In this document: one piece after another, positions 58,916 through 64,000 of the stretch
Numbering within the stretch: position 1 is the stretch's first letter
Layout of the letters: each line of letters starts with the position of its first letter
Source of the DNA: Morinoia aosen
Lineage: Eukaryota > Arthropoda > Malacostraca > Amphipoda > Talitridae
Direction: 5' to 3'
Assembly: GCA_030386875.1 (NCBI GenBank)
Contig: CM059564.1
Coordinates: 71,629,436 to 71,693,435 of the forward strand
DNA length: 64,000 nucleotides
The notes under the pieces: generated by a model
Database searches by the model: none
Told to the model about the DNA's origin: nothing
What the model saw: only the letters and a program-made list of their open reading frames with translations
Program-made: the position numbers and the translations under genes

Positions 58916-61649
58916 ACAAGTGACACGAATGATGACATATTCATACTGTTTACTATGTACATCTGTCTGATGATTTACTGCTCAGTCGAAAGAGGAATAT
59001 TCTATTCAAGTCAAGTTCTATTGATAATAAAGCGATCAATATCCTGGTTTGACAACTGGAAAAAACAATGGCATCCATTATTCCACACGTGATCAATCAA
59101 TCAGCCGTACAAGTGGTAGAATTTCGAGTCCTTCAATTATTTTTAAATTTATACATCGATAAATAAATATCTGTACAGGAAGAAGCACAAATAATGCACG
59201 CTATCAAAATACCGGGTGAATACTGTTTAAAATTTTCAAGTCTATTCCTTGTCATTTATGAATAACTTTAAGTTCAAGAGATGTGTTGTACACACATCGT
59301 AAAAGTGTATTTTATGCGCTCAATAAAACCATAGAAAAACTAGGCTTTCTCAAATTGCAGTCCAAAGATAATTTAATGTAGTATTGGGGATACTGGTGGA
59401 ATAAAAGTGTGAGGAAAATGAAATCACTGGATCAGAAATTGTGCTCGGCTGAGTAGACTGGAGTAGGGGAACCGATGAAGGTGCACGGAGGTAGGGTATT
59501 GTACTAGAAAGTTATACTATGCGTGACACAGAAGATTGTACAAATGATTGATCGTTTAGCGTGGTTGGAGAACTAAAATTTAGAGCAGTAATAAAAACAG
59601 TATAACGGTTTTATATGAAATTCTTCGATAGATTGTTGAAATGATCGTTTTCAGCGAGTGGAGATGCGCTATTGAAAGATCAGGTGAACTTGAATTGTAA
59701 TTATCAGATAGTGTAGAGTGCGTTTTAACCAATTTTTTGAAAATGAAGGGGCAGCACCTGTCTAATAAACTTAAAAGTTAGAAAAGGGATCCAGGAGTGT
59801 GATTGGAAGACCGAGGTAAAGTTGAATTGAGTGAGAGGAGCTTTACTGCGCTTGAGAATAAAAGAATATTTGAACTCTGATCGTATCCACTGATTTATTA
59901 CGGAATCTTAACTGAGGCACAGTAAAACACCTTGCTTTCTCTGTCAAGAGTTACAGGTTGCTGGATAAGGAACTGCACTGCAGCCCATTTCTTGAGGGAA
60001 GGATGAGCTGCATAGATGTTGTGACGCTTCTCCACGCACTGAGAATGTTAGATGCATGAATGTCTTAACAAATTATCAAACAAATGGTTTCATGTTACGT
60101 CAAGTCTACCTTCTGCATGGCTTCCATTGACGCAAATCGTATTATACCAATTTTTTCATGATGTGCAGAATTTTTTGACTGATTGTTCAGTTCTCACCGA
60201 AAGCAAAAACAGCAAAAAAAAACACTTGTAACACAGAACCGTTTGCTAGCAAAACTTGTGTAAAGGTCGCCTCTGTAAGCCCAGCGTAAGGAAAGAAGCC
60301 CCACAATAATTAACAAACTTCAATTACCAGTAATTTAACAAAACTTCGTTTGAGAATAGAAATCTGTGGAGTCAGTTTACTCCCACAGGAAACCAATTTT
60401 TAGCTAAAAGAAAATATTTAAGCATAGCCTGAACTTGTGAGAACTTTTTGGTTTTCGCAAATTCGATCTCCATTGAGGAAACGCACCAGCACTCGAGGTA
60501 ATCAACATTCGAACGTCATTTTATGACGTTGGTAACATTTCAGAACGATTAACAATAGATACCTGTGCCACACAGAGCATTTTTGTATTAGAAAATAAAT
60601 TTTCAATCAATTAATGAACTTAATAATCAACTTTGTAGCATAATTAAAATTTATTTAGTGAGTTGATTTTATGTTGTTAATATTCTGTTATTGGTGGAAC
60701 GAAAAAAAAAAACATCCACGAACCATGATGCAATGAAGTGTCATTTAAAATTGAAAATCTCAACCTAATATTGAAGAATTATCTTTAAGCGTATATCTCT
60801 ATCATTTCCTGCCTGCTTGTTCTTCAAAATACGTCAAGGTGCATACGTTGAGGAGAAAGCAAAGAAATCAGCTCATTTGCATCCTATCCAGAGCAAATAT
60901 GATCTCCAATAAATAAAAAACTCGTGCATAGTATTTCTGTTCCACTAATTTTGCTTTGGCCCACCTTCCCCCCTTGTATCCACGACAGCACCTGCACGTA
61001 TCGATAGCCGTGTGAGTCATGAGCGCCGGCACGGCATTTCCCGGCGATAACCTTGGGCTTTATCGCACCCAGATGTGAGTGCTTGCGCTCTGATGCGACC
61101 TTTGATACCGCCACATCCAGTGGAAATGCTTACTCCTGTGCTACTTCAGCGTTGTGAAGATCATGCATCGTCATGAGCGTTTAAACCTCTCTAGTGAGAT
61201 ATATTTCGCAGACACGTCAATGTGGACACTCTAGCGTCTATTTCGATTTTGAAAATGTTTCATCTACTGAGGAAAATTTTTATCCGCCTGATTTGGAACG
61301 ATGTAGGAAAATGGACGGCATTTCGATTCAAGATATTATCAATCTATGAATCTCAAACAATTCCTTACGAATGACAATGACGTTTGCATCAAAGAATTTT
61401 TTTTACATCCTAAATGAAATGTTTAATTCAATATAATAAAAACACAAATTCGCTGGCTTGAAAGAAGGTACTAGAAAATCCTACTCTACCAGCGCAGTCA
61501 AGTTCAGGCAACTCTTTTGAAAGCACTCTGGGGGACAAAAGTAATAGAGCACGTAAGGTTCTACGTTTGATAAACTGTTGGTAGGCTAACCCGCACGAAA
61601 CTGAGACGAATTAGAATTATTGAAAATGAAACAGAGATCCAAGTGTGCA
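58916..61649. other. No gene recognised
   Basis: Anonymous DNA. A GC-richer patch at about 60960-61116 carries a minus-strand frame (AVSKVASERKHSHLGAIKPK and on) that lacks an in-frame ATG start and matches nothing I know. Confidence 0.4.
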
Positions 61650-62260
61650 GATTTATGTATGCCAAAAATATGTACGGTTCATAACAAAAGTATTCAAAGA
61701 AACACATATATTTAATACTTTATTGTGAAGAGACATTTTCCTCTGATAAAAGTTCGGTGCTCATAAGTTTGTGGAGATAAAGTCGAATATTCTTTAACGC
61801 ACATTTCATTCCAATTCTGCAAGATTCTAAGGACATCTTCGCTTGATTTTATTCTCCAGTCTTCCCATAAGATTATCAATCAAGTTGCAGTCTGGAGATT
61901 GACTTCGTCTTTAGAAAACATTGGTTTTTGCTTATTTACCCATTCAGGAGTTAGATTTGCCTTGTCTTAAAACCGTTGCTGGAACACTTACATACTTCTT
62001 TGAATAGTAAAATCTAACGATACATACAGCACTATTAAACTTTCCTCTCATTATGTGGAGTGTACCAGTTTCATACGATGTAAAACACCCCCAAACCAGT
62101 ATGCTATTACCTCCGTGTTACCAAGTTTGTTTAAAATTTTCAAGTTCAGAGGCTGTTCCCCCCGTCCTCCAAAAATAAACGGGAACAGTCTACCGAAATT
62201 CATTCGCGTTGCGTGAGTGTTCTTTTGGGATTTTTTTACGAATTACAGCATACTTTCTCG
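61650..62260 (-). pseudogene. Tc1 transposase relic
   Basis: The minus strand shows KNPKRTLTQ near 62230, a FIFGGRGEQ-like remnant of the first catalytic block near 62170, VIAYWFGGVLHRMKLVHST near 62110-62060 (GGGSVMVWGCF...) and RRSQSPDCNLIDNLMGRLEN near 61900-61850 (WPSQSPDLNPIENLWGxLK). NLAELE near 61815 is the usual C-terminal helix start. The left end near 61655-61690 (GCCAAAAATATGTACGG) may be the terminal repeat. Frame changes and stops are frequent. Confidence 0.65.
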
Positions 62261-62665
62261 TTAACAGGAGAGTTTTACAATGTCTATATTTTTTTATGTT
62301 GCTCCTGAGTAGTTCTCTTCTGATCCTGACACTATATTTTGTACTGGTAGTTTGAGTAACAATCTTCAACTTTTTCGTGCAATCATCGATTTATTTTGCA
62401 CCATTTTCAGCTTGATTCGACGCGCACGAACACTGATCTCCAGTGGCACATTTGACCTTGGCAAGTTTGTAGTTGCACTGCATTTCCTAAATTTATTTAA
62501 TATTTAATTGCCTTTATAATGTTGTAGTTGTGATATCTAATTTTCATGTTACAGTTTAACTTAAGGTAGAATGTGACACATTTACTAGGGCAGAAATTTT
62601 TCAGCATTGAATTCTTTCTGAATTAAGCAACATTGTTTGCTCCTTAGAAAATTATGAAACTTCTT
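62261..62665. other. No gene recognised
   Basis: Anonymous AT-rich DNA; may include the worn right part of the Tc1 element. Confidence 0.4.
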
Positions 62666-62669
62666 TTAA

Positions 62670-62888
62670 CACGTTAACTGCGATGGGTTAAACTGAAGTT
62701 CAATATCTAATTCAAATTGAAAGTAAATTATAGTAAGCAATTTTGAAACTAACAAGCATTATTTGAATCGTACCTTCATTCAAATTCAGCAAGTATTTAT
62801 AAAAATGGAGTTAGTGACTGTAGGTCAGCCAGCAGTACTATGAAAATCCTCTCAGTGACCACCGGTGGGTCCCTCTGCAGGAAACGTG
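62670..62888. mobile_element. piggyBac-like MITE, 219 bp
   Basis: Flanked on both sides by TTAA (62666-62669 and 62889-62892), with inverted ends CACGTTAACTGCG and, from the right, CACGTTTCCTGCAG. Non-coding. TTAA targets are the hallmark of piggyBac-type transposition. A diverged copy lies at 5361-5570. Confidence 0.65.
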
Positions 62889-62892
62889 TTAA

Positions 62893-64000
62893 CCTTCCAT
62901 ATGAATAACTACGTATTTTAGGCAATTGACAGCAACGGTGGCTCATTTTTACAGGACTGCATAAATTTTCACCAACTTACGTAAACTTTTGTTCGATCAA
63001 ACCTTCAAATATTAGATAACTTATTTGTAAACAATGGCTTTTTATGACAGCAATAATTTTTTTTAATTCTTTTTGCTGAAATGGTAGAGGAACACTGCCA
63101 TGCTCCACGTTTGTGTTGTATATCTATGATACATGATACGCTTGAAATATCTGATGTTTCATTTCACATCTATTGCTTAACTATTAAGAATTATAATCAC
63201 AGATCTTCGTGTATGTGAATCTGTTAAAAATTTAATAAATTTAAAATTTCACACACACGTGTGTAAATTTACTCATTTTCTAGATGAATGTAAAATGATG
63301 CAAAATATCTTGCTACAACAACAAAAAATTACTGACCTGTGGAGAATTTTACACAGATAATTGCTCCCCAGATAAGCTTTGAATGTATTTATCGAACAAC
63401 TCGCCTGATACTCTTGGGTGATTCGCTCATGTCAAAGGCTTCCTACGACAGATACTTCAAACTTAGGAGAGTAACTATCACTTCGCAATGTGTGTTTTTA
63501 TCACAACGTTAACAAGTTAAATGTTTAAACGCAGATGTAATAATTATCTCTTTGTCTATATTCCTGTTATTTTATCAAAAAGCGAAGCGTGAATGAGGGA
63601 ATTACGAAGACAAGAAAATTAGAAAATTAAAACTAAGGTTTAGTAAAGTATCTGAAAAGCTGATGAGATTTCGATCCATGGTATTTTAGTGCTGGTTCTT
63701 GTAACTGAAATTCAATATTTAAACAATTTAAACTATTGCATAAATTTTACAACAGCAATTTCACGATAAATTATTAGCCATTCAAGAACAACCTGTAAAT
63801 TAAGTCTACTAAGGATACTATATCATAGACCTGTATGCTTCCAAATAACAAAAACAAATGCTTCAAAACAACGAAATTAATACTAAGATAAATTTTTACC
63901 ATACTTCAAATTAACAAAATTTAATTGGTATCATTCGTTCAAACACGGGGACCAAATAATCCGGGCTCATATTTTATTAGAAGTCACCACATCATACGTT
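62893..64000. other. No gene recognised
   Basis: AT-rich DNA to the window edge. A small palindrome AAATTTCACACACACGTGTG plus TAAATTT lies at about 63242-63268. No supported frame. Confidence 0.5.

Noticed and set aside
60884-61116. A 76-codon minus-strand frame in a GC-rich patch
   Set aside because: It has no in-frame ATG start, no recognised domain and no splice or promoter context.

Overview
This window looks like nuclear DNA of an arthropod, probably an insect or another pancrustacean. It is AT-rich, has a spliced fatty acid-binding protein gene of animal type, and is full of insect-style mobile elements (Ty3/gypsy, jockey/CR1-like LINEs, Tc1/mariner, a tRNA-headed SINE and several MITE-like elements). 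There is no sign of bacterial, organellar or live viral DNA. The species cannot be named from the sequence.

Layout. 1-6.0 kb: a Tc1 relic, a near-perfect 91-nt hairpin, a worn piggyBac-like MITE and a LINE 3' tail. 6.0-11.9 kb, minus strand: a four-exon fatty acid-binding protein gene with TATA box and poly(A) signal, the only host gene I can place with confidence. 12-16 kb: mostly anonymous AT-rich DNA plus a GC-rich block at 15.36-15.76 kb that could be a promoter or first exon. 16.1-19.6 kb: a LINE relic split by a Tc1 element, itself split by a MITE. 22.6-28.6 kb: a second LINE with a long, internally duplicated 3' region. That 3' region is interrupted by a 2.56-kb DNA element carrying a decayed zinc-finger, DDE-like gene of a family found across arthropods. 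28.6-29.3 kb: a Tc1 transposase relic. 30.98-46.44 kb: a Ty3/gypsy fossil with 181-bp LTRs, split in its gag by a second, larger Ty3/gypsy element (31.63-42.73 kb, LTRs about 1.68 kb) in the opposite orientation. 47.5-48.7 kb: repeat copies. 49.3-49.6 kb: a possible coding first exon. 50.6 and 58.7 kb: two SINE copies. 51.7, 54.5, 56.4 and 62.7 kb: four short elements with terminal inverted repeats, one of which holds an open 243-codon frame. 61.65-62.26 kb: another Tc1 relic.

How it fits together. The region is a pile-up of mobile DNA around a small, highly biased (GC-rich third position) host gene. The order of insertion can be read from the nesting. The SINE and the LINE family share their 3' tail, which suggests the SINE uses the LINE machinery. 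The two least-described items are the TIR-bounded zinc-finger/DDE-like element at 25.89-28.45 kb and the long-TIR element with the 243-aa frame at 56.41-57.26 kb. All similarity calls here are from memory of protein families and by-eye alignment; no search was run.
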